This document shows, piece by piece, positions 29,401-40,724 of a DNA stretch of 64,000 bases; position 1 is the stretch's first letter, and every line of letters begins with the position of its first letter. The translations under genes were made by a program, and so were the position numbers. This DNA is from Mesostigma viride. Taxonomy: Eukaryota; Streptophyta; Mesostigmatophyceae; Mesostigmatales; Mesostigmataceae. Below the pieces are notes generated by a model. It saw only the letters and a list, made by a program, of their open reading frames with translations. It had not been told where the DNA came from and did no database searches. The DNA lies in contig RPFO01000225.1 in the NCBI GenBank assembly GCA_009746045.1, positions 1 to 64,000 of the forward strand. Direction: 5' to 3'.

Positions 29401-32400
29401 GAACGACCAGTAAAAACTCCCACTTTATTTGCGCAATGCTTCTTGCCGGGAAGGTGGGCGAGTAAGTTTTCATTGCTATCCAGCCGAGGTGGGTTCCTAT
29501 AAGGGAGTGTGGGCGGTTCCGCTTACGGCACTGTAGATAGCAGCTGATGGGAACATGCAGAAAACTTAGGACCGCTAGCCCCTGCGCGGGTTTGAACTGG
29601 GGACTTCCGGATCCGACGGAACGACCAGTAAAAACTCCCACTTTATTTGCGCAATGCTTCTTGCCGGGAAGGTGGGCGAGTAAGTTTTCATTGCTATCCA
29701 GCCGAGGTGGGTTCCTATAAGGGAGTGTGGGCGGTTCCGCTTACGGCACTGTAGATAGCAGCTGATGGGAACATGCAGAAAACTTAGGACCGCTAGCCCC
29801 TGCGCGGGTTTGAACTGGGGACTTCCGGATCCGACGGAACGACCAGTAAAAACTCCCACTTTATTTGCGCAATGCTTCTTGCCGGGAAGGTGGGCGAGTA
29901 AGTTTTCATTGCTATCCAGCCGAGGTGGGTTCCTATAAGGGAGTGTGGGCGGTTCCGCTTACGGCACTGTAGATAGCAGCTGATGGGAACATGCAGAAAA
30001 CTTAGGACCGCTAGCCCCTGCGCGGGTTTGAACTGGGGACTTCCGGATCCGACGGAACGACCAGTAAAAACTCCCACTTTATTTGCGCAATGCTTCTTGC
30101 CGGGAAGGTGGGCGAGTAAGTTTTCATTGCTATCCAGCCGAGGTGGGTTCCTATAAGGGAGTGTGGGCGGTTCCGCTTACGGCACTGTAGATAGCAGCTG
30201 ATGGGAACATGCAGAAAACTTAGGACCGCTAGCCCCTGCGCGGGTTTGAACTGGGGACTTCCGGATCCGACGGAACGACCAGTAAAAACTCCCACTTTAT
30301 TTGCGCAATGCTTCTTGCCGGGAAGGTGGGCGAGTAAGTTTTCATTGCTATCCAGCCGAGGTGGGTTCCTATAAGGGAGTGTGGGCGGTTCCGCTTACGG
30401 CACTGTAGATAGCAGCTGATGGGAACATGCAGAAAACTTAGGACCGCTAGCCCCTGCGCGGGTTTGAACTGGGGACTTCCGGATCCGACGGAACGACCAG
30501 TAAAAACTCCCACTTTATTTGCGCAATGCTTCTTGCCGGGAAGGTGGGCGAGTAAGTTTTCATTGCTATCCAGCCGAGGTGGGTTCCTATAAGGGAGTGT
30601 GGGCGGTTCCGCTTACGGCACTGTAGATAGCAGCTGATGGGAACATGCAGAAAACTTAGGACCGCTAGCCCCTGCGCGGGTTTGAACTGGGGACTTCCGG
30701 ATCCGACGGAACGACCAGTAAAAACTCCCACTTTATTTGCGCAATGCTTCTTGCCGGGAAGGTGGGCGAGTAAGTTTTCATTGCTATCCAGCCGAGGTGG
30801 GTTCCTATAAGGGAGTGTGGGCGGTTCCGCTTACGGCACTGTAGATAGCAGCTGATGGGAACATGCAGAAAACTTAGGACCGCTAGCCCCTGCGCGGGTT
30901 TGAACTGGGGACTTCCGGATCCGACGGAACGACCAGTAAAAACTCCCACTTTATTTGCGCAATGCTTCTTGCCGGGAAGGTGGGCGAGTAAGTTTTCATT
31001 GCTATCCAGCCGAGGTGGGTTCCTATAAGGGAGTGTGGGCGGTTCCGCTTACGGCACTGTAGATAGCAGCTGATGGGAACATGCAGAAAACTTAGGACCG
31101 CTAGCCCCTGCGCGGGTTTGAACTGGGGACTTCCGGATCCGACGGAACGACCAGTAAAAACACTCCCACTTTATTTGCGCAATGCTTCTTGCCGGGAAGG
31201 TGGGCGAGTAAGTTTTCATTGCTATCCAGCCGAGGTGGGTTCCTATAAGGGAGTGTGGGCGGTTCCGCTTACGGCACTGTAGATAGCAGCTGATGGGAAC
31301 ATGCAGAAAACTTAGGACCGCTAGCCCCTGCGCGGGTTTGAACTGGGGACTTCCGGATCCGACGGAACGACCAGTAAAAACTCCCACTTTATTTGCGCAA
31401 TGCTTCTTGCCGGGAAGGTGGGCGAGTAAGTTTTCATTGCTATCCAGCCGAGGTGGGTTCCTATAAGGGAGTGTGGGCGGTTCCGCTTACGGCACTGTAG
31501 ATAGCAGCTGATGGGAACATGCAGAAAACTTAGGACCGCTAGCCCCTGCGCGGGTTTGAACTGGGGACTTCCGGATCCGACGGAACGACCAGTAAAAACT
31601 CCCACTTTATTTGCGCAATGCTTCTTGCCGGGAAGGTGGGCGAGTAAGTTTTCATTGCTATCCAGCCGAGGTGGGTTCCTATAAGGGAGTGTGGGCGGTT
31701 CCGCTTACGGCACTGTAGATAGCAGCTGATGGGAACATGCAGAAAACTTAGGACCGCTAGCCCCTGCGCGGGTTTGAACTGGGGACTTCCGGATCCGACG
31801 GAACGACCAGTAAAAACTCCCACTTTATTTGCGCAATGCTTCTTGCCGGGAAGGTGGGCGAGTAAGTTTTCATTGCTATCCAGCCGAGGTGGGTTCCTAT
31901 AAGGGAGTGTGGGCGGTTCCGCTTACGGCACTGTAGATAGCAGCTGATGGGAACATGCAGAAAACTTAGGACCGCTAGCCCCTGCGCGGGTTTGAACTGG
32001 GGACTTCCGGATCCGACGGAACGACCAGTAAAAACAGTCTCCCACTTTATTTGCGCAATGCTTCTTGCCGGGAAGGTGGGCGAGTAAGTTTTCATTGCTA
32101 TCCAGCCGAGGTGGGTTCCTATAAGGGAGTGTGGGCGGTTCCGCTTACGGCACTGTAGATAGCAGCTGATGGGAACATGCAGAAAACTTAGGACCGCTAG
32201 CCCCTGCGCGGGTTTGAACTGGGGACTTCCGGATCCGACGGAACGACCAGTAAAAACTCCCACTTTATTTGCGCAATGCTTCTTGCCGGGAAGGTGGGCG
32301 AGTAAGTTTTCATTGCTATCCAGCCGAGGTGGGTTCCTATAAGGGAGTGTGGGCGGTTCCGCTTACGGCACTGTAGATAGCAGCTGATGGGAACATGCAG

Positions 32401-34488
32401 AAAACTTAGGACCGCTAGCCCCTGCGCGGGTTTGAACTGGGGACTTCCGGATCCGACGGAACGACCAGTAAAAAACTCCCACTTTATTTGCGCAATGCTT
32501 CTTGCCGGGAAGGTGGGCGAGTAAGTTTTCATTGCTATCCAGCCGAGGTGGGTTCCTATAAGGGAGTGTGGGCGGTTCCGCTTACGGCACTGTAGATAGC
32601 AGCTGATGGGAACATGCAGAAAACTTAGGACCGCTAGCCCCTGCGCGGGTTTGAACTGGGGACTTCCGGATCCGACGGAACGACCAGTAAAAACTCCCAC
32701 TTTATTTGCGCAATGCTTCTTGCCGGGAAGGTGGGCGAGTAAGTTTTCATTGCTATCCAGCCGAGGTGGGTTCCTATAAGGGAGTGTGGGCGGTTCCGCT
32801 TACGGCACTGTAGATAGCAGCTGATGGGAACATGCAGAAAACTTAGGACCGCTAGCCCCTGCGCGGGTTTGAACTGGGGACTTCCGGATCCGACGGAACG
32901 ACCAGTAAAAACTCCCACTTTATTTGCGCAATGCTTCTTGCCGGGAAGGTGGGCGAGTAAGTTTTCATTGCTATCCAGCCGAGGTGGGTTCCTATAAGGG
33001 AGTGTGGGCGGTTCCGCTTACGGCACTGTAGATAGCAGCTGATGGGAACATGCAGAAAACTTAGGACCGCTAGCCCCTGCGCGGGTTTGAACTGGGGACT
33101 TCCGGATCCGACGGAACGACCAGTAAAAACAGTCTCCCACTTTATTTGCGCAATGCTTCTTGCCGGGAAGGTGGGCGAGTAAGTTTTCATTGCTATCCAG
33201 CCGAGGTGGGTTCCTATAAGGGAGTGTGGGCGGTTCCGCTTACGGCACTGTAGATAGCAGCTGATGGGAACATGCAGAAAACTTAGGACCGCTAGCCCCT
33301 GCGCGGGTTTGAACTGGGGACTTCCGGATCCGACGGAACGACCAGTAAAAACTCCCACTTTATTTGCGCAATGCTTCTTGCCGGGAAGGTGGGCGAGTAA
33401 GTTTTCATTGCTATCCAGCCGAGGTGGGTTCCTATAAGGGAGTGTGGGCGGTTCCGCTTACGGCACTGTAGATAGCAGCTGATGGGAACATGCAGAAAAC
33501 TTAGGACCGCTAGCCCCTGCGCGGGTTTGAACTGGGGACTTCCGGATCCGACGGAACGACCAGTAAAAACTCCCACTTTATTTGCGCAATGCTTCTTGCC
33601 GGGAAGGTGGGCGAGTAAGTTTTCATTGCTATCCAGCCGAGGTGGGTTCCTATAAGGGAGTGTGGGCGGTTCCGCTTACGGCACTGTAGATAGCAGCTGA
33701 TGGGAACATGCAGAAAACTTAGGACCGCTAGCCCCTGCGCGGGTTTGAACTGGGGACTTCCGGATCCGACGGAACGACCAGTAAAAACAGTCTCCCACTT
33801 TATTTGCGCAATGCTTCTTGCCGGGAAGGTGGGCGAGTAAGTTTTCATTGCTATCCAGCCGAGGTGGGTTCCTATAAGGGAGTGTGGGCGGTTCCGCTTA
33901 CGGCACTGTAGATAGCAGCTGATGGGAACATGCAGAAAACTTAGGACCGCTAGCCCCTGCGCGGGTTTGAACTGGGGACTTCCGGATCCGACGGAACGAC
34001 CAGTAAAAACTCCCACTTTATTTGCGCAATGCTTCTTGCCGGGAAGGTGGGCGAGTAAGTTTTCATTGCTATCCAGCCGAGGTGGGTTCCTATAAGGGAG
34101 TGTGGGCGGTTCCGCTTACGGCACTGTAGATAGCAGCTGATGGGAACATGCAGAAAACTTAGGACCGCTAGCCCCTGCGCGGGTTTGAACTGGGGACTTC
34201 CGGATCCGACGGAACGACCAGTAAAAACTCCCACTTTATTTGCGCAATGCTTCTTGCCGGGAAGGTGGGCGAGTAAGTTTTCATTGCTATCCAGCCGAGG
34301 TGGGTTCCTATAAGGGAGTGTGGGCGGTTCCGCTTACCGCTTACGGCACTGTAGATAGCAGCTGATGGGAACATGCAGAAAACTTAGGACCGCTAGCCCC
34401 TGCGCGGGTTTGAACTGGGGACTTCCGGATCCGACGGAACGACCAGTAAAAACTCCCACTTTATTTGCGCAATGCTTCTTGCCGGGAA
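23464..34488. repeat. 218-bp satellite array, block 1 (about 50 monomers)
   Basis: The monomer runs CCGCTAGCCCCTGCGC ... AAAACTTAGGA and repeats every 218 bp with almost no substitutions. Rare variants are length changes at one site: AAAAACTCCC becomes AAAAACAGTCTCCC (+4; near 25706, 32035, 33129, 33787), +2 near 31160 and +1 near 32472; plus a +7 duplication of CGCTTAC near 34335. The first monomers next to CopE carry a few private changes (TTCCTAGAAG near 23605, ACTCACAC near 23746), as expected at an array edge. Tight homogeneity indicates recent amplification or ongoing unequal exchange. The 94-codon open frame on the minus strand of each unit shifts frame at the next unit and is not called a gene. 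Centromeric, subtelomeric or other location cannot be told. Confidence 0.97.
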
Positions 34489-34502
34489 CACTAGGAAGTC
34501 GG
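34489..34502 (+). repeat. CACTA left terminal inverted repeat
   Basis: CACTAGGAAGTCGG, an exact inverted match to 53525-53538; it interrupts a satellite monomer. Confidence 0.95.
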
Positions 34503-34925
34503 GTTCTGAGATTTTTCTCAGTTCCTGAGTTTTTTCTGAGATTTTCTCAGGATTTCCTGAGATTTTTTCAGGATTTCCTGAGATATCCTGATTTTTTTCT
34601 CAAGATGTCCCGAGAATCCTGAGTTTTTTCTGAGATTTTCTCAGGAATCCTGATATTATATCAGGACTTTCTCCTGAGAATCCTGAGAAGTGCCTGAGAT
34701 TAAAAAAATTGAACACTGAGAAACACTGAGAATTCTGAGAAAATCCTGAGATCCTGAGAAAAATGTCGAAACAACACAAAAAATCTCAAGATCTTGAGAT
34801 TTTCCCGCTGAATCAGAAAAAAATCAGGAAAATCAGGACACTTAGCATGGCACAAAAAATCAGGAAAATCAGGACACTTCCATGGCACAAAAAATCAGGA
34901 AAATCAGGACACTGAGCATGACACT
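34503..34925. repeat. CACTA left subterminal repeats
   Basis: Dense direct and inverted copies of TCCTGAG / CTCAGGA and TGAGATTTT, forming many small palindromes. Towards the interior a unit containing AAAAATCAGGAAAATCAGGA recurs about three times (34815-34911). Known CACTA elements use such subterminal motifs for transposase or TnpA binding. Confidence 0.85.
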
Positions 34926-35436
34926 TGAGAACTCTCAAGTGCATGAAGACAGGACACTTATGCATTATACACACCTAGTCACGTGCCGCCAACGCACGGT
35001 ACACAACCAGCCATAGCCTTAGCCTAGTCCTAGTACAGCCATGCTACGCCCTGGCTATGTTCAGATTACTTGCCCACGCTCCTTGCTATGATATGCTCAC
35101 ATGGGTCTTATTGCACCCACAGTTTGCCGGATCGTTAGCCTGTCCTTTTCGCTAGCCGCGCCCGATTGCAGCTGTGGCATGCCTTTGGCATGAAGGAGAC
35201 TGGGGGTCTCTGCCCTTTCTCCTGTAGTGCACACACAGGGATTAAAAGCACTTCGGTGCTCCGTGACTCCCCAACGGGAGCACGAGTTTAATTAATTAAT
35301 TAATTAATTATGCATTATATGTGGATGCAGAAATGATGCAGTTGACACACATGTTCATTGGAAATAAATAAATATAAGTGTGACAAGCACACAAAAAGTT
35401 ACATCAATCCATCATTACATTATATTAGGAATATAA
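34926..35436. other. CACTA left noncoding interior
   Basis: No gene seen. It contains a short TTAA/ATTA microsatellite (about 35288-35310) and presumably the transposase 3' UTR and terminator, since the transposase stop lies at 35437-35439 on the minus strand. Confidence 0.5.
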
Positions 35437-35533
35437 TCAATCCCACTCCTCATCAGTGTATGCAGCACTGTCAGAGTCCGCATAATTTACTACCACACGT
35501 TGCCTCTCACTTCTCCTTTGTGTGGGAATGCAT
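35437..35533 (-). pseudogene. CACTA transposase, C-terminal end beyond CopF
   Basis: Reading from the CopF target site, the frame left at 43895 continues as CIPTQRRSERQRVVVNYAD and ends acidic (DEEWD) before TGA. With one GCCTC copy removed the phase is exact, which confirms both the exon and the insertion site. Confidence 0.8.
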
Positions 35534-35538
35534 GCCTC

Positions 35539-35993
35539 AGTTGGATGGAGACTAGGGACGACGAACAACTGCGAAAGCTGAGAGCGAATGATGATTGTAT
35601 TACAATAATACAATGAGAGAGCGATGAAAGCTGAGGGCTCAGAATGGAACTGGGCAGACTCGGGTGCTGTGGCACTCCCCAGTGCTACGCCTATATGCCT
35701 ATGGCGGTGCTACCTGCAGCACACGACCAGTGGACAAGTGTACACCGCAATGCCATGCGACCACGTCACTAGCAACCAGCTAAGACTCGGCCCGTCAGGC
35801 CCGGCTACACCGGACCTGGCGGGTCGAGCTAGCACCTAGGAACAGTCTGGCACTAACCGCACATCGGTCCACATGACACCTCAGTACCGTACACCCTGCC
35901 GTACTGTACTGAGGTGTCCCGCTCAGCCGCGGTAGGCAATACGCGGCGCGCAGGCCGGAAATCCGTGTGTCAGCCTAAGCATCTCATCTAACT
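35539..35993 (-). repeat. CopF 3' LTR (left copy)
   Basis: 455 bp; on the plus strand AGTTGGATGG ... CATCTAACT. It seems identical to 43440-43894. Confidence 0.95.
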
Positions 35994-36013
35994 CCCATTA
36001 TGTTTTCCTTTCA
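35994..36013 (-). other. CopF polypurine tract
   Basis: On the minus strand GAAAGGAAAACATAATGGG leads directly into the 3' LTR AGTTAG. Confidence 0.65.
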
Positions 36014-37101
36014 GGTTGAAGGCTAGCGACTTCAAGCCTGACCCTGCCCAGCTAGGAGACTGACTCCAAGCTGACTGAGGTGCTGAGCAACTGACACCCA
36101 TACTGCAACATCTGGACTGAAAAAGATGGGCCCCAGAACTCGTGCAATACTTGTGATGGCATCACGTTTAGCTCAACATGCCCGGGGAGTTCCTCCTCCT
36201 CGCGAGCTCACAAGGGAGATAGCTATGCCTGTCTGCCTATCCAGGGAGTGCACCACCAGCCAAGAAAGCCAATGTAAAAATGCCAAGGTAACCGTTTAAG
36301 AGGTTCCATGTTGTTCCATCATCATCGCCCACTCAGAGAAAGAATACCCAGCCAGGCTGGGTCAACTGAGCTCAGGTTACCTGCAACCTGAGGAGTGACA
36401 GGTTTATTGCACCCTGCACTGTCCATGTTGTACCTGCACAACATGTGAGGACCAGCCACCCCTGCCCTGCACAGAGGGGGCTGAAGTCCGAGTGACAGGT
36501 GACAGGACTATGACATCCTGGACCTGGCCACATTGCACCTGCACAACGTGGGAGACCAGCCACCCCTGCCCTGCACATGGGGGACTGAAGTCCTGGTGAC
36601 AGGTGACAGGAATATTTCATCCTGCACCTGTGCTGAGCACGTTGTACTAGACAACATGACAGCACCCATGCCTATACTGCCACTGAACAGTAAGGCCAGG
36701 TGGCCCAGGATATCCACAGTGAACTGGGGTCCTGGGTAACCACCTGTCAAGGGAGCTTTGACCCTCCACTTGAATGGGGGCACCTGAGCCACTGAGCTCA
36801 AGGCCATTCCACCAAGGCATACGCCCTAGGGAATAAAGGTGTGAGATACATCCCATGCCCACCTATGAAGGTGTGCATAACGAAATTCCATGGTGTTGAG
36901 AAAATCAAAACAGATTTTATTGGGCATAGGGCACGCAGATGTATGAAAAACAGACTCCAACCAACCCCCATGGCTGGAAGCCACAACCTACCCCTTGGAC
37001 CTGCCCAAGGGGTACTGGGTGACCTAGGCGGCCCTGGTGAACAGGACCCTGCTAGGCGTCCCCCCTATGGGGCAGGGTTGCCTGCTTGCCATAGGGGTTC
37101 A
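36014..37101 (-). other. CopF 3' noncoding region with a tandem duplication
   Basis: About 1.1 kb without recognised coding sequence. It contains two imperfect copies of a 105-bp unit (36432-36536 and 36537-36641) around CCAGCCACCCCTGCCCTGCA. The missing C-terminal RNase H segment of pol is not found here in any frame I read. Confidence 0.65.
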
Positions 37102-40100
37102 TCAAGTGGTACAACAGCTGATATTGTTCAGCTGCCTGCTGAGGACTGACTGACTGTCAGTGAGCAAGTGTGCCACCACCCCAGCATTGCTGCCTGCTTG
37201 CATCTGCAACCAAACCAGCACATGATTCAAGTACCTGGCATGAAGCACTGCTGACACCACTGCCCTGCACTCAGCAGCATTGCTGCTGACAGCCTTGCGT
37301 CTATTATGCAACCGGCTGTACCATGAAATGAGAGACAAGGGTGCATCATCATTCTGCACAAAATACAAGCCTGACTCCCTTGCCTGCAACTTGGTAATCT
37401 GCCTGGACTCCATGGAACTATCCATCATAGCTTGGATGTGAATGGTTTTGTGGAGATCCAAGGAGTGCAAGATAAGGGGAGGGCCCTCCTGGAGAGTTTT
37501 GGTGATGGCTTTGTGACCTACTTGCATCAAGACATCATCATCAACTCTGCTAACCACAGCCAGGTGAGGTGCACACGTTGAGCACAACCACCCCAGCTTG
37601 CCTCTAATGGTAGGACAGGCTCCAGGTTTGATTTTTGTTTGCAAAACCTCCAAGCAGCTGTGCATGTAATCATTGGGAGAGTAGAGTGCACACACCCACT
37701 GGTTTTGATGCTGCTGGAGTTGTAACATTGTGCCACAAAATTTTATGGCAGTGGTGCCCAGCTCTACTTGCTTGCCAATCTCAAAATGCTGTGACACTTG
37801 TTGAATAAAATCATCCACAGCACGCCTTGGCCCAGCAATCAGCTGATCATCCCCATGCCACACAAAGGTGAGAATGCCATGAGGGTGTGGGACCACAAAG
37901 AAGCAAGGGTCTATGTCATCATATCTAGCCCCTAACTTTTCAAACACAGCCTGAGCTGACATCCTGAAAATGCGAGGAGCTGATTGCAGCCCTTCAACAC
38001 CTATGTTAGCTTTCAGGTACTGCTGAGGGATGTGTTTTGCCCAAACTCTGGGAGTGGAGACTACGTACACCTGACCATGCCACACTTGTTGTGCTATCTC
38101 AGGTGAGCCTTTCAGGAAAGCCCTTTTAATGTCTGTAGCCTTACAGATATAGTCATCCCCATCATTGAGATGACCCACAAAGACAGACAGCAAGATTTTT
38201 AGGGATGTTTGCTGAATGCCTGGCGTGTACAACTCTGCCTCTGTCAGATCAGTGGTGCCCTTGAACTCTGTCACACAAGGTCTAGCATGAAAGATGACTG
38301 ACCCATCTGCTGCTGGCTTATGTTTACACACAAACTTCAGGCGCAAGTGCTTGCACCCTGCAGGCTTTTTGTCAATAGGTGTGACAGGGGGAGTATGAGA
38401 AGGACTAAGAGGATCTGGCACTACCCATTCTTCCCTGGCCTTGTTAAAGGCCTCCACCCATTTTAGGAATCCTATGTGTGTGCGACAGTCTTGCTCTATC
38501 TGTTCATAAGAAAGAGGAGACATTTTAGCCACATCATGCTTGCCCAATCCAAATGAGTTGGGATGAAGTTTTTGGTTGTGAACCAGGTCTGCCACACAGG
38601 GTTCTTGCCCTGGGGCATACTTGGGTGTAGCAAATTTTACAGAAGCAATGTTGGTGTTAAGAAGTTTTTCAAGAGAAATTTTGAAATGATTCAGATCAAC
38701 ACCACCCATGTCCTGGATGGATAGTCTATCACTGGATATGAGGACACCAGGGTAACAGAGAAAAGGATCCCCCAATAAAGCATTCCCTTTATAACCTTCC
38801 AAGACCTGAAAAGGAGTGGGGATACCAAGTATAGTCAACATGACCTGACCTAATACCTTGAGGGATGACTGCCCTGAGAAATCAGCCACATGGTGCCAGG
38901 GTGAAGGTTCCAAAGGCAAATGGGGCACAGCCAGGGCACTGATAATGCTGACCTGGGCTTGTGTGTCCACTGCAACCATAAATGGGCTATTGTCATTCTG
39001 CCCAACCTTCCCCACCTTAGCTGATCCTGCAGCAGTTTGAGCTTTGGCTCTATGAGCTGCTTGTAAAATGCGAACAGCGTCTGCTAGGCTGCGTTTGGAA
39101 GGTGCAGCTAGTGGCTGAGCTATGTTCACACTTGTAGAGGTGATAGGTTGCTGATCACCTGTTTTGCCAATGTGACCCTCTGCTGCAGGGGGCCAATCCT
39201 GCAGTGACTGCCTGCAATCATCAAGGGTGACCTGGGTGTCACAGTGGGTGTGGCTCTCACACTCACCAGTGGGTGTTCCAAACAACCACTCACTGGGCAA
39301 CGCTGGGATGCCAGGCAACTGTACAGGGCTGTCGGCCAACAGCTCTTCCTCCTCTGCCACGTCTGACACAGTTGGAAAATACAATTTCATCCTGTGAGGT
39401 GAACACCTGTGAATTTTTCCCGTGTCATTGTGTTTAACTAACACTGTCCTGCCAGTGGTGTTAAACTTTAGGATGGTGGCTGGCCCATGCCAGGTACCCA
39501 CCTTGCCTAGTCCCGACTCCTTGTAGAATAGGACCTGATCCCCTTCTCTGAAGGTGGGACGTGGATGCTTTGCATCCTTGACAGCTAACCTGCTAGCTGT
39601 CTGTGCTCGCTGTGCGTTGTAGAGGGCTAGTACCTCAGGTGGATAAATGCCTGCATGCAATCCATCTGGTGTAATGACCACCCCTTGTGGGGTTTTCATG
39701 AGTGGCCTCCTGTTGAGGACTTGGCACAACCTGGTGGACCACAGAGCTCTGTCAGCATAGGACCCACTGTCAGCCAGCAGATTGCCATCTTCTTTGGCTA
39801 CAAGGGTTTTAATGGACCTGATGGCCCTTTCAATAATGCCTTGCCTCTCATGATCTTCTAGCCCAGCCAGATCAATAGCCTCACACCCTGGTTCATTGGC
39901 AAGACATGTGAACTGCTGATCCAGTAACAATGCCTCCACAGGGTAGTACCTGGCCTGAGCAATCAAGAGAGCCCTGAGCAACTGTGTCTTGTCCATTCCA
40001 GGTAATGGTTCAATGGTTGTGTACCTTGACCATGCATCTTTAAGTGCCAAGTAAGATTGTCCTTTGATATGAAAGACATCTCCTACCACCCTGCCCTTGC

Positions 40101-40404
40101 TCTTAGGTGGGGTAGCTACATGCCACTTAGGGGGTTTGGGTGCATTGAACTGACAATGCTGGCAGTGGGATCTGACCACCTGGCATGCACGTCTGAGTGC
40201 TGCCCCCCCTATTGCTGCTGCCACCACCTCTGCACTCACTTCATGCCCATAAAGGAAATGCAACTGCAAAGCAAGCTCCTGAAAACTGATCTGAGCATCC
40301 TCTGCTGGGGACACTCTGCACACCTTGGGAACCATAGATGTGAAGGTTGGTTTAGAGACATAATCTTCTGAAACCAGCTGTAGCACCTTTCCAGAACTGC
40401 TCAC
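37102..40404 (-). CDS. CopF pol: integrase, protease-like domain, RT, truncated RNase H
   Basis: 1100 open codons; the frame enters at a GTG (40404) overlapping the gag stop in -1, so no independent start is implied. Residues from 40404: integrase zinc site LHFLYGH...HCQHC (about 50-85), Asp in VVGDVFH (about 112), Asp in LDQQFTC (about 167), LEDHERQGIIER with Glu (about 197), C-terminal LGKVGTWHGP module. Protease-like: VAVDTQAQVSII (Asp 480) to ALLGDPFLCYPGV. RT: LRLKFVCKHK, TDIKRAFLKGS, FVWHGDDQL (first Asp 852). RNase H: MMDSSMESRQITK, SSNAAECRAVV, LLTDSQSV, then an early end (NNISCCTT) without the DLDYL and NPADALTK blocks all relatives have, about 70-80 residues short. Confidence 0.85.
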   Translation of the reverse strand: MSSSGKVLQLVSEDYVSKPTFTSMVPKVCRVSPAEDAQISFQELALQLHFLYGHEVSAEVVAAAIGGAALRRACQVVRSHCQHCQFNAPKPPKWHVATPPKSKGRVVGDVFHIKGQSYLALKDAWSRYTTIEPLPGMDKTQLLRALLIAQARYYPVEALLLDQQFTCLANEPGCEAIDLAGLEDHERQGIIERAIRSIKTLVAKEDGNLLADSGSYADRALWSTRLCQVLNRRPLMKTPQGVVITPDGLHAGIYPPEVLALYNAQRAQTASRLAVKDAKHPRPTFREGDQVLFYKESGLGKVGTWHGPATILKFNTTGRTVLVKHNDTGKIHRCSPHRMKLYFPTVSDVAEEEELLADSPVQLPGIPALPSEWLFGTPTGECESHTHCDTQVTLDDCRQSLQDWPPAAEGHIGKTGDQQPITSTSVNIAQPLAAPSKRSLADAVRILQAAHRAKAQTAAGSAKVGKVGQNDNSPFMVAVDTQAQVSIISALAVPHLPLEPSPWHHVADFSGQSSLKVLGQVMLTILGIPTPFQVLEGYKGNALLGDPFLCYPGVLISSDRLSIQDMGGVDLNHFKISLEKLLNTNIASVKFATPKYAPGQEPCVADLVHNQKLHPNSFGLGKHDVAKMSPLSYEQIEQDCRTHIGFLKWVEAFNKAREEWVVPDPLSPSHTPPVTPIDKKPAGCKHLRLKFVCKHKPAADGSVIFHARPCVTEFKGTTDLTEAELYTPGIQQTSLKILLSVFVGHLNDGDDYICKATDIKRAFLKGSPEIAQQVWHGQVYVVSTPRVWAKHIPQQYLKANIGVEGLQSAPRIFRMSAQAVFEKLGARYDDIDPCFFVVPHPHGILTFVWHGDDQLIAGPRRAVDDFIQQVSQHFEIGKQVELGTTAIKFCGTMLQLQQHQNQWVCALYSPNDYMHSCLEVLQTKIKPGACPTIRGKLGWLCSTCAPHLAVVSRVDDDVLMQVGHKAITKTLQEGPPLILHSLDLHKTIHIQAMMDSSMESRQITKLQARESGLYFVQNDDAPLSLISWYSRLHNRRKAVSSNAAECRAVVSAVLHARYLNHVLVWLQMQAGSNAGVVAHLLTDSQSVLSRQLNNISCCTT

Positions 40405-40679
40405 TGCTCTGACAGTGGGGCATGCAGATGAAGAGGTGAAGCAGGCACACTCAAGCCAGCATGAGAGGGAGACTCACACTTCTTGCCGTAAGGAGGCCGC
40501 TTGCAGTCCTTGGGGTCACCGTGGGGCGGCCCGTGGCACTTGTGGCACAGGACGTCCAAATGCCCCAGCTCGTCCACGTTCTTGCGGCAGGTGGGCCGCA
40601 GGTGGTACTTCATGCCACAGCGGGTGCACCGCTGAGAAGACTTGTCCTCCTTGTCCTGCTTCTTGTTGTTGTTGTTGTT

Positions 40680-40724
<45 letters not shown>

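Noticed and set aside
23685..34374. Series of 94- to 168-codon minus-strand ORFs, one per 218 bp
   Set aside because: They are the same satellite unit read repeatedly; 218 is not a multiple of 3, so the frame cannot continue, and no codon-level constraint is visible. The longer forms arise only from +4 or +1 monomers.
23464..34488. CRISPR array
   Set aside because: The whole 218-bp unit is conserved with no variable spacers, and the context is eukaryotic retroelements.
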